DNA of 64,000 bases from Chryseobacterium sp. 52 (GTDB lineage Bacteria; Bacteroidota; Bacteroidia; Flavobacteriales; Weeksellaceae): the NCBI RefSeq assembly GCF_002754245.1, contig NZ_PEEX01000001.1:1592001-1656000 (forward strand), given 5' to 3'. The position numbers were made by a program, and so were the translations under genes. Of the stretch, positions 51,323 to 60,370 are shown one piece after another (the first letter of the stretch is position 1; each line of letters starts with the position of its first letter). The notes under the pieces were generated by a model. That model did not search any database. It worked only from the letters and a program-made list of their open reading frames with translations, and was not told the DNA's origin.

Positions 51323-53722
51323 ATGAAAAATAAATTTCCTCTAGCAGCATATTATATAGGATTATCAGTATTATTAACGAGCTGTCAGGTAAAGCTGCCC
51401 TCTAAAAGAACTCCTGAGCCGTCGCAGTACGGGCAGTTAGACAACTCACCGGTAGTGAACGGATACCCTAAAAAATCGGTTCCGTGGATCGTTATTTCAG
51501 ATAGATCCAGAAATACGGCATATCTTGATAAAAGTGACGAAAAGTCTTACAAAGAAGTTAAGTTTCTGGAGCCTTTGATGGTTCTGAAACATAGAGACGG
51601 AATGGTGAAGATAGCGGAATATATTCCGGATGCTTTAATGAAAAAAGTTTCTTCCAAATCCATTAAAACCTATGGCTGGATACCGGAATCAGACCTTCTT
51701 CTATGGAATAATTCTTTAAAAAGCGAAAAGACAGGTTACCCTGTAAGAGTAGCTGTAGTTCCGAACAACAGCGAAGTGATCCGAAGTGCTGAAAGATACT
51801 ACAAGAATGATTCTATTATAGTGTTCAACTCACCAAGTCTTGTGGAAGAAGCCAATGTGAAAATTCCAAACGGACAGATGGTATACGTCTATAAACAGGC
51901 GGAAAACAATAAACGATTTTTGGTAGGTAAAAAACCTTCTATTGATATAGACAGCATCAGTACGAACCTTTACGGATGGGTAGATTCAAATGTAATCTCT
52001 GCATGGGGGGAACGTTCTGCTATAAAACTGAAAAATGACACAAAGGTTACTGAATCTGATTTAGGGATTCATGAAGGATATCCGGGTGCAGCAGATTCAG
52101 ATAGCAAAACAGCAATTCTTTTAATTGATACTCATAAGAGGACACCTCTGGAAAATATTTATCCGGTAACGTTAGCATTAAATGAAGCTCCAACACCAGA
52201 TTCCAAAACAAAATATTTTACCAATATTCTTGACTACAGCAAAAATTACGTATCCAATGTTCTTGGGGATAAAATTTTATTTGACCGTTATAGAGAGATT
52301 ACGGAAAGAGATAAAAATATAAACATTGTTTTTGCTTTGGATGTAAGTGCTCCCAATGCACCTTATGCTCCCATCGTAAAATCTCTTCTTCAAGATTTGC
52401 AGCTTAGATTTGAGAAACCTTCTTATTTTAACGGAGTAAAATACGGCGTTGTTTTGTATAAAAATAACCCGTGCGGGGAGAATGTTCTGGCTTCTAATTT
52501 AAGTACAGATTACAGCAAGATCACCGCATTTATTGACGATAGGACGAATGAAATGAACTGTGCGAGCAACAGTGGCTACCAACCGGTAGGTGAGGCGCTT
52601 ACGGCTGCAGGAAATCTTCTTTCAAATGTTCCGGATGAAACCAATATTGTGGTAACGATAGGTACTTCTGCCAACCAGAGCGGAAATATGTACAATGTGA
52701 TCAGTTCTCTTACACAGGCACAGGCCAGAGTAATCATGTTCCAAACCAGTGCAAGATCAGCTGATACATACAATGATTTTGTACTGATGGCTGAAAATGT
52801 GGTAACCAATACGGCAAAAAATATTGCTGAACTTAAGAAGGAGAAAATCGTCGACCAGAATGATGTTCTTACTAAAAATAATTTCAGTCTTGTGGAAGGT
52901 GATGCCGGATTTTTCTCGTTAGATTATCCAAAGCAGAGTATGTCTCAGGGATTTGTTATTTTCCCTAAAAAAGGTGATGTTACAATGCCTGGTTATCTGA
53001 AAAAGTCTGTAGACAGTCTTATTTCACAGGTTACTTTAGACAACCAAACCATCGATCGGGCGCTTAATAAATATTTCCATTCTACAGTAGGAGCAGGAAG
53101 AACAGATGTGGATCTGAAATACAAATATCTGTTCCCAGGTCTTACCAATCCTGTTTCTGCAGGAATTGCGGCACAGCTTATCAACTATGGAAATCCGTTC
53201 CTTGTAAAAGGATATATTCCGAAAGATTTGAAAGATGTCAAACCAAATATAGAAAAAGGAATTCTTATCTCTGAAACAGAATATGATAACCTGAAGAATT
53301 TCTATACTGAAGTTTATCTGAAGACCGATCCGGAAAAAGCAAGTTTTAGCCAGTCCAGAGCGATTAAAGAGTATATCAGACTCCTGAAAAAGTATAATCC
53401 TACCTTAAAATTCCTTGATAAGTCTGAACTGTATGAGAAACCAATGTCTTACGCAGTAGGATTGAGTACAGGTTTTGATAACTCCGAAGAGGAGTTGATG
53501 TCAAAATACAAACTGAAAGGATGGAAAAAACCTAAAATCGTTTTAAAGGAAAGAGTAAGAAAGTATTTCAAAGACTATAAAGTTTTGGCAGAGAGAATGC
53601 TGAACCACAGAAAAAATCCTGCGGTGAAGATTCAGCAGAACGGGCAGACTTTCTATTGGTTGAATGAATATTTCATGCCTACCACGCAGACTGTCGAAGA
53701 GCCGGAATACACAAAACATTAA
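51323..53722 (+). CDS. tssR: type VI secretion lipoprotein TssR
   Basis: A 799-residue lipoprotein (MKNKFPLAAYYIGLSVLLTSC, Cys21). The first 250 residues have SH3-like segments (YGWIPESDLLLW, LYGWVDSNVISAWGE). Residues about 330-500 form a von Willebrand A-like domain beginning NIVFALDVSAPNAPYAPIVK, with NIVVTIGTSANQSGN near 443; the MIDAS motif is incomplete (DVSAP). The C-terminal part ends with NGQTFYWLNEYFMP. TssR is specific to Bacteroidota systems and probably links the membrane complex to the outer membrane. It closes the first type VI operon before a terminator. Confidence 0.88.
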   Translation: MKNKFPLAAYYIGLSVLLTSCQVKLPSKRTPEPSQYGQLDNSPVVNGYPKKSVPWIVISDRSRNTAYLDKSDEKSYKEVKFLEPLMVLKHRDGMVKIAEYIPDALMKKVSSKSIKTYGWIPESDLLLWNNSLKSEKTGYPVRVAVVPNNSEVIRSAERYYKNDSIIVFNSPSLVEEANVKIPNGQMVYVYKQAENNKRFLVGKKPSIDIDSISTNLYGWVDSNVISAWGERSAIKLKNDTKVTESDLGIHEGYPGAADSDSKTAILLIDTHKRTPLENIYPVTLALNEAPTPDSKTKYFTNILDYSKNYVSNVLGDKILFDRYREITERDKNINIVFALDVSAPNAPYAPIVKSLLQDLQLRFEKPSYFNGVKYGVVLYKNNPCGENVLASNLSTDYSKITAFIDDRTNEMNCASNSGYQPVGEALTAAGNLLSNVPDETNIVVTIGTSANQSGNMYNVISSLTQAQARVIMFQTSARSADTYNDFVLMAENVVTNTAKNIAELKKEKIVDQNDVLTKNNFSLVEGDAGFFSLDYPKQSMSQGFVIFPKKGDVTMPGYLKKSVDSLISQVTLDNQTIDRALNKYFHSTVGAGRTDVDLKYKYLFPGLTNPVSAGIAAQLINYGNPFLVKGYIPKDLKDVKPNIEKGILISETEYDNLKNFYTEVYLKTDPEKASFSQSRAIKEYIRLLKKYNPTLKFLDKSELYEKPMSYAVGLSTGFDNSEEELMSKYKLKGWKKPKIVLKERVRKYFKDYKVLAERMLNHRKNPAVKIQQNGQTFYWLNEYFMPTTQTVEEPEYTKH

Positions 53723-53741
53723 TAACTCATTACATCATATC

Positions 53742-53770
53742 AAAAGCAGAAGGAATACTTCTGCTTTTTT
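53742..53770 (+). terminator. terminator after tssR
   Basis: AAAAGCAGAAG / CTTCTGCTTTT (53742-53752, 53758-53768) and a T-run. The rest of 53771-54093 has no gene; TTAAGTGTAAAA at 54004-54015 is shared with the tssD2 upstream region (58564-58575). Confidence 0.85.
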
Positions 53771-54093
53771 TGTGTTTTAAAAACAGAGCCAGAATTACAA
53801 TGTGAGGCTGTTATTTTTCAATGGAAAATTTTCCTTCGCAAGTCAATTGTAACATTTTTAAAGAGTTAAAATACAAAGGCTCTGAATTAAGATACCAGGC
53901 AAAAATATAAAGTGCATATTTTTAAACACCCGTCCATTTGAATTCTTAAAACAGACATTTAAAAATCCGAAAATAATCCCCTAAAAATGATTCTATTTCT
54001 CAGTTAAGTGTAAAATACCCTTATTTTCACATAGATACGGATAATTGTAAACCTCTTTCTGGTGAATCCTGACAGAGATTTTTAAATCTATAA

Positions 54094-54186
54094 TCGTAGA
54101 ATTACTACAAAAAGTCGTAGAACTACTACAAAATTTCAGATTTATATTCAAATACTTTTGAAATAGAAATAAGCGTTCTATATTTG
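54094..54186 (+). promoter_or_regulatory. tssD1 promoter with tandem 15-mer activator-like sites
   Basis: TCGTAGAATTACTAC (54094-54108) and TCGTAGAACTACTAC (54115-54129) are 21 bp apart. A TATATTTG -7 box is at 54179-54186, 64 bp from the second 15-mer start, and TTTG at 54157-54160 is the -33 candidate, 18 bp before it. Confidence 0.72.
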
Positions 54187-54237
54187 TTAAACAATCACCA
54201 CATCACAAAATATTAATAACAGTTAAAATTTACAATC

Positions 54238-54642
54238 ATGGCTGGAAACTCAAGAGGAATCTTAAAGTTCAATGGCGGAGAAGGGCAGAAACTGTTGAAA
54301 CTGAAATACAGTGTATCAAGATCTACAGATGTTTCAGGACGCGTAGCATCAGATCCTTCCAACGCATTGGTTAAAATTACAGTAGAAGCTACTGAGAAAT
54401 CGGACATTCTGGAAAGCTTACTGAACGGAAAATATAAGCCTACAACAGGAGAAGTTACTTTTAACAAATCTCATGAAGAAGGAACGCTTATCACTTTAAA
54501 CTGGGAAAACGGATATGTGATCCAGCATCAGGTAAGTTTCGATGCGATAGACGAAAACAGTATGCTGATCAGTTTTGTAATAAGCGCAGAAACAATTGAC
54601 TTTGGTACCTCCAAATACAACGGAGCATGGCCATCTAAATAA
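54238..54642 (+). CDS. tssD: type VI secretion tube protein TssD (Hcp), copy 1
   Basis: A 134-residue Hcp-like tube protein. The start MAGNSRGILKFNGGEGQKLL and the core VSRSTDVSGRVASDPSNALV are those of Bacteroidota TssD proteins. Hexamers stack to the inner tube pushed out by the sheath. It differs from the two later copies at more than 20 positions (for example TIDFGTSKYNGAW at the end), so it may have a separate role or effector. It has its own promoter and terminator. Confidence 0.92.
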   Translation: MAGNSRGILKFNGGEGQKLLKLKYSVSRSTDVSGRVASDPSNALVKITVEATEKSDILESLLNGKYKPTTGEVTFNKSHEEGTLITLNWENGYVIQHQVSFDAIDENSMLISFVISAETIDFGTSKYNGAWPSK

Positions 54643-54671
54643 GACACACTATTACACATCAACATTCATAG

Positions 54672-54704
54672 AAAAAGACTGTCCTTTAAAAGACAGTCTT
54701 TTTT
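54672..54704 (+). terminator. terminator after tssD1
   Basis: AAAAGACTGTC / GACAGTCTTTT with an 8-base loop and T-run. Confidence 0.88.
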
Positions 54705-54863
54705 GCCTGATGTGCAATACCTGCTTTGGGTAAGTGAAATGTGAATTTTATTCTGAAAAGCATCAGATTGATATTTTTTATCTTTAATACATCCAAACAT
54801 AAAAATAGTTGAAATTGATCAGGTCACATAAAATCACCACCAAAAAACTTATTACTTCTCTAA

Positions 54864-54919
54864 TCAAAGAATTACTATCTTTATGCCTACATACATTTTG
54901 CATAAAAAAGATATATTTG
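54864..54919 (+). promoter_or_regulatory. candidate tssH promoter
   Basis: TATATTTG at 54912-54919 is a -7 box 87 bases before tssH. TCAAAGAATTACTAT at 54864-54878 matches the tssD 15-mer at 12 of 15 bases but in a single copy and at a different distance (48 bp). The gap 54705-54863 shows nothing else. Confidence 0.45.
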
Positions 54920-55005
54920 TAAAAATGTATCTTTTGACAGATACCACCAAATAATCTGATAAAACTAAAAAGAACACAGACATATTAATATTAGAAAAAT
55001 TATAA

Positions 55006-57501
55006 ATGGGAGTACTAGTAACCAACGAAACAGTAAAACAGCTATTTCATATTGCTCAGTCGATAGCGAAAGAAAATTATAATGCAACATATGGCGGGCC
55101 ACATATTTTACAGGCCTTAATGCATAAAGATATCGGTCTTAATGAATTTTTGAAAAGTATTGATAAAGATCCGGGCTACTTTTATGAATGGGCAGATGTC
55201 CGCATTGAAGATTATCCAAAGACTGCCCATCTTCCCGATGAGGTAGGACAGGATGATGCTATAGACACTCTTGTAGAAGAAGCCGATGATATCCGCCTGA
55301 AATTGGGACTGGATGAAATTACACCCATCTGTATCCTTACAGCGATTGTAAAACCTCAGGTGGTTTTTTCCCTTCAGCAATTGAAATCACTTCCGCTGAG
55401 AGAACATGAAATTTTCAATTTATATAGAAAAGATACCCCTTTTGCAGTATCTGAAGACGGAGATTTTTCTTCACTTTTTTCAAACGGATCAGATTTTACA
55501 GACTCATCCTTTCCTTCCATCAAAAGTTACTGTGTAGACAGAACGGCACAGGCGAGAAAAGGCGATCTTGAAAACATTATAGGAAGAGATAAAGAGCTTA
55601 GAATGCTCGTTGAGATTCTTTGCCGAAGAAGCAAACCCAATGTCATTATTATTGGGGAACCCGGGGTAGGAAAAACAGCTTTGGTAGAAGGTTTTGCTAC
55701 AGAAATTACCAAAGGAAATGTTCCCGAAATGCTTAAAAATGCAACCCTTCTCGAACTGGACACAGGAGCACTATTGGCCGGAACTTCTTATAAAGGAGAA
55801 ATTGAAGACCGCCTGAAAAAAGTAATCAATGAATGTAAAAAAATTGAAAAAGCAGTGCTTTTCATTGATGAAATTCATACCCTTTTAGATCCGAAAGGAA
55901 GCATTGGAAACGTAGCCAATCTTCTCAAGCCGGAGTTGGCAAGAGGAGAAATTACCGTGATTGGCGCTACAACACAGGAAGAATACAGAAAGATTATTGA
56001 ACCGGAACAGGCTTTCAACCGTCGTTTTGAAGTTCTTACAGTGAATGAACCGGACGAACAGACCTGTGTGAAAATGATTGATGTCCTTCTTGATGGGTAC
56101 AAAAAACACCACGGTATAGAAGTTGAAAAAAACTCTATTCCCGAATGTGTCCGTCTGGCAAAAAGATATGCAAAAGGTAAAAAATTACCCGATGCAGCGA
56201 TTGACTTGTTAGACAGAACCATGGCCGCAATTAAAATGCTGGATGAACTTTCTGAAAAAGAACTTGCAAGCTGGAAAGAAACCTATGAAGGTATTTTAAA
56301 AGAAGAATTTACAGACAGCAAAGACCAGGCGAATGAGCTCATCTGGAACTATAATCTTCTGAGAGATAAAATAAGCCCGATTCTTTGGGGATCATTAAGC
56401 GAGCAGCCTGCGATTGACAACTCTATGCCAGTGGATCAGATCCATAAAATTATAGATGATACCTACGCAGAACTTGTACAGCATGCAGCCACAAAAAGAG
56501 AAAAAGTAGACCGTTTAGAGCTGGCAGCAGTGATGGCGGCAAAAACCAATATTCCTATCGGAAAAATCCAGGCTCAGGAAAAAGAAAAACTCCTGAATAT
56601 GGAATCCATGCTGTTGAACAGAGTAGTAGGTCAGGACCATGCTTTAAAAATTCTGTCCGATGCCATTGTTGAAAACCGAAGCGGATTGAATAAGCCGGGG
56701 CAACCTATCGGGTCATTCTTCCTTCTGGGACCTACCGGAACTGGGAAAACCGAGCTGGCAAAATCTATGGCAGAACTTCTTTTCAACGACGAGAAAGCCA
56801 TGGTACGTTTTGATATGTCCGAATTTAAAGAAGAGCATTCCGCAGCATTACTATACGGAGCGCCTCCGGGCTATGTAGGGTATGAAGAGGGAGGAATGTT
56901 GGTGAATAAGATCAGACAGCAACCGTATACCGTTGTTTTATTTGATGAAATTGAAAAAGCCCACCATTCTGTTTTTGATGTATTCCTGCAGATCATGGAC
57001 GAAGGTAAAGTCCATGACAAACTGGGGAAAGAAGGTGATTTCAGCAATGCCCTGATATTGTTTACTTCAAATATTGGAAGCGAAGAAATCGTAAAACAGT
57101 TTGAAGAAGGAAAAGTTCCGGAATCCTCCTCTTTGATGCAGATTATGTCGGGTTCAGGACGATTCAGACCGGAGTTTTTAGCGAGAATCACAGAGATTAT
57201 TCCTTTTGCACCTATCACGGAATCTATTGCCGAAAGAATTTTCAATATCCAGCTTAAATCACTTCATACATCACTTACAAGACTGGGAATGGCGTTGAAG
57301 ATCAGTGATGAAGCAGTTAAAAACCTTGCATTGGGAGGATTCAGCAGCAAATACGGAGCAAGACAGATTTCCGGAGTCATTCGTTCACAGCTGGCAAGAC
57401 CCATCTCTAAAATGATCGTAAGAGAGGAAGTGAAATCCGGACAGACACTCCATGTAGACTGGAACAGTGAAGAAGAAAAAATAAACTGGAAAGTAGATTA
57501 A
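55006..57501 (+). CDS. tssH: type VI secretion ATPase TssH (ClpV)
   Basis: An 831-residue Clp/HSP100 protein that takes apart the contracted sheath. The N-terminal Clp repeat domain spans residues 1-150 (YGGPHILQALMHKD). The first AAA+ module has Walker A GEPGVGKT at 217-224 and Walker B VLFIDEIHTLL; the second has GPTGTGKT at 575-582 and VVLFDEIEKAHH, with arginine finger region GSGRFRPEFLARI. A helical insertion lies between them. It is close in length to ClpB; the place among tssD and tssR genes gives the TssH call. The sheath genes are not in the window. Confidence 0.92.
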   Translation: MGVLVTNETVKQLFHIAQSIAKENYNATYGGPHILQALMHKDIGLNEFLKSIDKDPGYFYEWADVRIEDYPKTAHLPDEVGQDDAIDTLVEEADDIRLKLGLDEITPICILTAIVKPQVVFSLQQLKSLPLREHEIFNLYRKDTPFAVSEDGDFSSLFSNGSDFTDSSFPSIKSYCVDRTAQARKGDLENIIGRDKELRMLVEILCRRSKPNVIIIGEPGVGKTALVEGFATEITKGNVPEMLKNATLLELDTGALLAGTSYKGEIEDRLKKVINECKKIEKAVLFIDEIHTLLDPKGSIGNVANLLKPELARGEITVIGATTQEEYRKIIEPEQAFNRRFEVLTVNEPDEQTCVKMIDVLLDGYKKHHGIEVEKNSIPECVRLAKRYAKGKKLPDAAIDLLDRTMAAIKMLDELSEKELASWKETYEGILKEEFTDSKDQANELIWNYNLLRDKISPILWGSLSEQPAIDNSMPVDQIHKIIDDTYAELVQHAATKREKVDRLELAAVMAAKTNIPIGKIQAQEKEKLLNMESMLLNRVVGQDHALKILSDAIVENRSGLNKPGQPIGSFFLLGPTGTGKTELAKSMAELLFNDEKAMVRFDMSEFKEEHSAALLYGAPPGYVGYEEGGMLVNKIRQQPYTVVLFDEIEKAHHSVFDVFLQIMDEGKVHDKLGKEGDFSNALILFTSNIGSEEIVKQFEEGKVPESSSLMQIMSGSGRFRPEFLARITEIIPFAPITESIAERIFNIQLKSLHTSLTRLGMALKISDEAVKNLALGGFSSKYGARQISGVIRSQLARPISKMIVREEVKSGQTLHVDWNSEEEKINWKVD

Positions 57502-57512
57502 TAATAAAAGCG

Positions 57513-57547
57513 AAGGGCAGATCTGCAAAAACTCATCTGCCTTTTTG
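57513..57547 (+). terminator. hairpin after tssH
   Basis: GGCAGAT / ATCTGCC with flanking A and T (57516-57522, 57535-57541), just before the transglycosylase gene. It may lower, not stop, read-through. Confidence 0.6.
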
Positions 57548-57565
57548 CAATATAAATATTTAAAA

Positions 57566-58435
57566 ATGAAAACCGTATTCAAAAATATCTTTACAGGACT
57601 CATGCTGGCAGGGACTTTTGTAACGATGAACGGACAGTTTCTTGCTGCTTCTGATACCTCGGAAAGCAGTGTGAAAAAGTATACGAATATCATCAATGCC
57701 AATAAAGAGATCGTTGAATTTATCGAATATTCATTGGTACAGAAAGGCATCCCTAAGCACCTCAGAAATCTTGCTCTGATTGAGTCGCATTTTAACAGGA
57801 ATATTACCTCGGGAGCCGGTGCAGTGGGAATATGGCAGTTTATGACCGCCCATGCCAACCAATACGGGCTTACAGAGCAGAACCGTACAGATGTCTATAA
57901 AAGTACCAAAATAGCAGTAATTTCACTGGCGAATCTCTATAAAAAATATGGAGACTGGATTACTGTAGTGGCAGCTTATAACTGTGGCGAAGGAAATATT
58001 GCTAAAGCCATGCAGGCTGCGGGTTCTACCCAGTACCACGTATTTTCAAAATATCTGCCAGGAGAAACCATTAATCATGTTAAAAAATACCTCAATGCAT
58101 GTTATGCCACCGGCGAGCTTGAAAGTGTTTTAAATAACTATAATTCTTCAAGGATTAATAAAGTATTCTTTACAGAAGGAGGAAGCCGTAAAAACAGTGA
58201 TTCACCTTTGCAGGAGACAGAAATTAATGCAGGCTTTAATCTCGATGTTATTGCTGATGAGCTGGATGTAGAGGTGACTGAAATCCTTGCCTGGAACCCC
58301 GGAATTGTAGAAGAACTTCAGAAAAAGGGCGAAAGTCCTCTTTATCTTCCTACAGATCTGATGCCCGACTTTCTTCTAAGGAAAAATAAGATCCTTTCCC
58401 GTTCTATAAAAGAAGGAAGCCGTATGCAGCAGTAA
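57566..58435 (+). CDS. lytic transglycosylase with LysM domain, type VI-linked
   Basis: A 289-residue periplasmic enzyme. The start ATG 57566 opens the signal peptide (MKTVFKNIFTGLMLAGTFVT). The SLT domain has LALIESHFN with the catalytic Glu, GAVGIWQFMTAHANQYGL and VVAAYNCGEGNIAKAMQAAG at residues about 75-170. The C-terminal residues 205-255 are a LysM repeat (NLDVIADELDVEVTEILAWN). It cuts peptidoglycan glycan strands and probably opens room for the secretion apparatus; its place between tssH and tssD supports this. Confidence 0.9.
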   Translation: MKTVFKNIFTGLMLAGTFVTMNGQFLAASDTSESSVKKYTNIINANKEIVEFIEYSLVQKGIPKHLRNLALIESHFNRNITSGAGAVGIWQFMTAHANQYGLTEQNRTDVYKSTKIAVISLANLYKKYGDWITVVAAYNCGEGNIAKAMQAAGSTQYHVFSKYLPGETINHVKKYLNACYATGELESVLNNYNSSRINKVFFTEGGSRKNSDSPLQETEINAGFNLDVIADELDVEVTEILAWNPGIVEELQKKGESPLYLPTDLMPDFLLRKNKILSRSIKEGSRMQQ

Positions 58436-58462
58436 GCCCTGAATACGAAGAAAAAAACTTAG

Positions 58463-58490
58463 AGCCGTACATTTTGTAACGGCTTTTTTT
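58463..58490 (+). terminator. terminator after the transglycosylase gene
   Basis: AGCCGT / ACGGCT with T-run (58463-58468, 58479-58484). The rest of the gap to 58654 has no gene but holds TTAAGTGTAAAA, shared with tssD1. Confidence 0.75.
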
Positions 58491-58654
58491 ATGATCAATA
58501 TGAGTGAATTAAATGCTGAAAATACGCTGATTTGTCTTTGAAAAAAATCATAATATATCTCTTTTAAGTGTAAAAAAATAACGGTGTATAAGCCTTTTGC
58601 ATGTTTTTAATTAGCTTTAATTCAGTATTTTGTGTTTTTGATGTAAATCTATTG

Positions 58655-58747
58655 TCGTAGAATTACTACATCAAATCGTAGAATTACTACAAATTTTCAG
58701 ATTTATATTCAAAAGCTTTTTTATCAAAATACGGCGTTATATATTTG
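58655..58747 (+). promoter_or_regulatory. tssD2 promoter with tandem 15-mer activator-like sites
   Basis: TCGTAGAATTACTAC at 58655-58669 and again at 58676-58690, 21 bp apart, and TATATTTG at 58740-58747, 64 bp from the second start, exactly as at tssD1. Confidence 0.72.
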
Positions 58748-58800
58748 CTCTGTAATCAATCACTAAATCACAAAATATTAACAATTAAAATTTACAAATC

Positions 58801-59211
58801 ATGGCAGCAAATTCAAGAGGAATCTTAAAATTCAACAACGGAGGAGAGCAAAAATTATTAAAGCTTAACTACAGCGTATCAAGATCTACAGACGTTTCAG
58901 GACGTGTAGCATCAGATCCTTCTAATGCTCTTATCAAAGTGACAGTAGAAGCTACTGAAAAATCTGACATCCTTGAAAGCTTATTGAACGGAAAATATAA
59001 GCCTACAACAGGAGAAGTAACTTTCAACAAATCTCACGAAGAAGGTACATTAACTACCTTGAAATGGGAGAACGGATATGTAATTCAACACGAAGTAGAC
59101 TTCGATGCTGTAGATGAAAACAGTATGCTGATCAGTTTCGTAATAAGCGCAGAGGTGATCACTCTTGGTAACTCTGAGTACCGCGGAATGTGGCCTTTAG
59201 ACGGTAAATAA
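58801..59211 (+). CDS. tssD: type VI secretion tube protein TssD (Hcp), copy 2
   Basis: A 136-residue Hcp-like protein. It shares the conserved core with copy 1 and is almost identical to copy 3; apart from two changes (DAVDEN against DAIDSN) only the C-terminal four residues LDGK differ. Such pairs may be a recent duplication, perhaps to raise dose or to mix subunits. It has its own promoter and a very strong terminator. Confidence 0.92.
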   Translation: MAANSRGILKFNNGGEQKLLKLNYSVSRSTDVSGRVASDPSNALIKVTVEATEKSDILESLLNGKYKPTTGEVTFNKSHEEGTLTTLKWENGYVIQHEVDFDAVDENSMLISFVISAEVITLGNSEYRGMWPLDGK

Positions 59212-59244
59212 TCTGAACAATCATCTTAGTAAAAATAAATTGGT

Positions 59245-59287
59245 ACAGAATAGTATATTCGCAAGAATATACTATTCTGTTTTTTTG
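59245..59287 (+). terminator. strong terminator after tssD2
   Basis: Perfect 16-bp stem ACAGAATAGTATATTC / GAATATACTATTCTGT with a GCAA tetraloop and seven T. The following 59288-59644 has no recognisable gene. Confidence 0.92.
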
Positions 59288-59644
59288 TGGTTTCTGCCGG
59301 AGGAAACGCAAATAATAATCCTTTCGAAGTTCTTATATTGCTTTATTCTTCGTACCCTTAATATCTGGATATTTTTCTGAAAATGTAATAATAAATCGGA
59401 CTGAAAATGCTGATACTTCCAGCATCAGTGTAACAGCAGAATTTTAAAAATTAAGTAGAAGAAAAGCACATTTTTACATCTTGTTTACTGTGTGGTCTCT
59501 TTTTCTTATTTAAACTTAGAAGGATGGTTTTTATAAATACAATTTATGTCCCATAACGGTGTGAAATAATGGCTTTCAATGATCTTAAAAATAACAGTAA
59601 ACCTTTTATAGATAGTAGCTTAAAGCATTATGTTAAATCAAAAG

Positions 59645-59737
59645 TCGTAGAATTACTACATCAAATCGTAGTATTACTACAATATTTCAGATTTGTATCT
59701 AAAAACTTTTTCCTTACCCCTATCGGGTCTATCTTTG
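59645..59737 (+). promoter_or_regulatory. tssD3 promoter with tandem 15-mer activator-like sites
   Basis: TCGTAGAATTACTAC at 59645-59659 and TCGTAGTATTACTAC at 59666-59680, 21 bp apart, and TATCTTTG at 59730-59737, 64 bp from the second start, exactly as at tssD1 and tssD2. The rest of the region differs. Confidence 0.72.
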
Positions 59738-59791
59738 TTCTGTAATCAATCACTAATCACAACATTATATAACAATTAAAAATCACCAATC

Positions 59792-60196
59792 ATGGCAGCA
59801 AATTCAAGAGGAATCTTAAAATTCAACAACGGAGGAGAGCAAAAATTATTAAAGCTTAATTATAGCGTATCAAGATCTACAGACGTTTCAGGACGTGTAG
59901 CATCAGATCCTTCTAACGCTCTTATCAAAGTTACAGTAGAAGCTACTGAGAAATCAGATATCTTAGAAAGTTTATTGAACGGAAAATATAAGCCTACAAC
60001 AGGAGAAGTTACTTTCAATAAATCTCACGAAGAAGGTACATTAACTACCTTGAAATGGGAGAACGGATATGTAATCCAGCACGAAGTAGACTTCGATGCA
60101 ATTGACAGCAACAGTATGTTGATCAGCTTCGTAATAAGCGCAGAGGTGATCACTCTTGGTAACTCTGAGTACCGTGGAATGTGGCCGGGAGCTTAA
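59792..60196 (+). CDS. tssD: type VI secretion tube protein TssD (Hcp), copy 3
   Basis: A 134-residue Hcp-like protein, nearly the same as copy 2 in protein and DNA up to residue 131 and then ending GA. The core VSRSTDVSGRVASDPSNALI and HEEGTLTTLKWENGYVIQHE are unchanged. It stands last in the type VI block. It has its own promoter and terminator, so all three tube genes are single-gene units. Confidence 0.92.
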   Translation: MAANSRGILKFNNGGEQKLLKLNYSVSRSTDVSGRVASDPSNALIKVTVEATEKSDILESLLNGKYKPTTGEVTFNKSHEEGTLTTLKWENGYVIQHEVDFDAIDSNSMLISFVISAEVITLGNSEYRGMWPGA

Positions 60197-60235
60197 TGAA
60201 TGAGACCCAAGTCTTTTAATGAAAATAACATCAAG

Positions 60236-60270
60236 ACAGAATAGCAGAAATGCTATTCTGTTTTTTTTAT
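60236..60270 (+). terminator. terminator after tssD3
   Basis: Perfect 11-bp stem ACAGAATAGCA / TGCTATTCTGT with GAAA loop and T-run; its first nine bases equal those of the tssD2 terminator stem. Confidence 0.9.
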
Positions 60271-60370
60271 GGTTTCTTTTGAATCTTTTTGATACATCTT
60301 TAGCTCATAATTCATAATTTATAATTCATAAAACATTCCTATTTTCTTATATTTGTTCATTATAGACATT

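Noticed and set aside
59288..59644. Possible small gene in the 357-base gap before the tssD3 promoter
   Set aside because: No open frame with a plausible start or recognisable protein, and base composition is that of intergenic DNA.
54238..60196. Three tssD copies as traces of a transposon
   Set aside because: No terminal repeats, target duplications or transposase are seen; the copies look like plain gene duplication with kept promoters.
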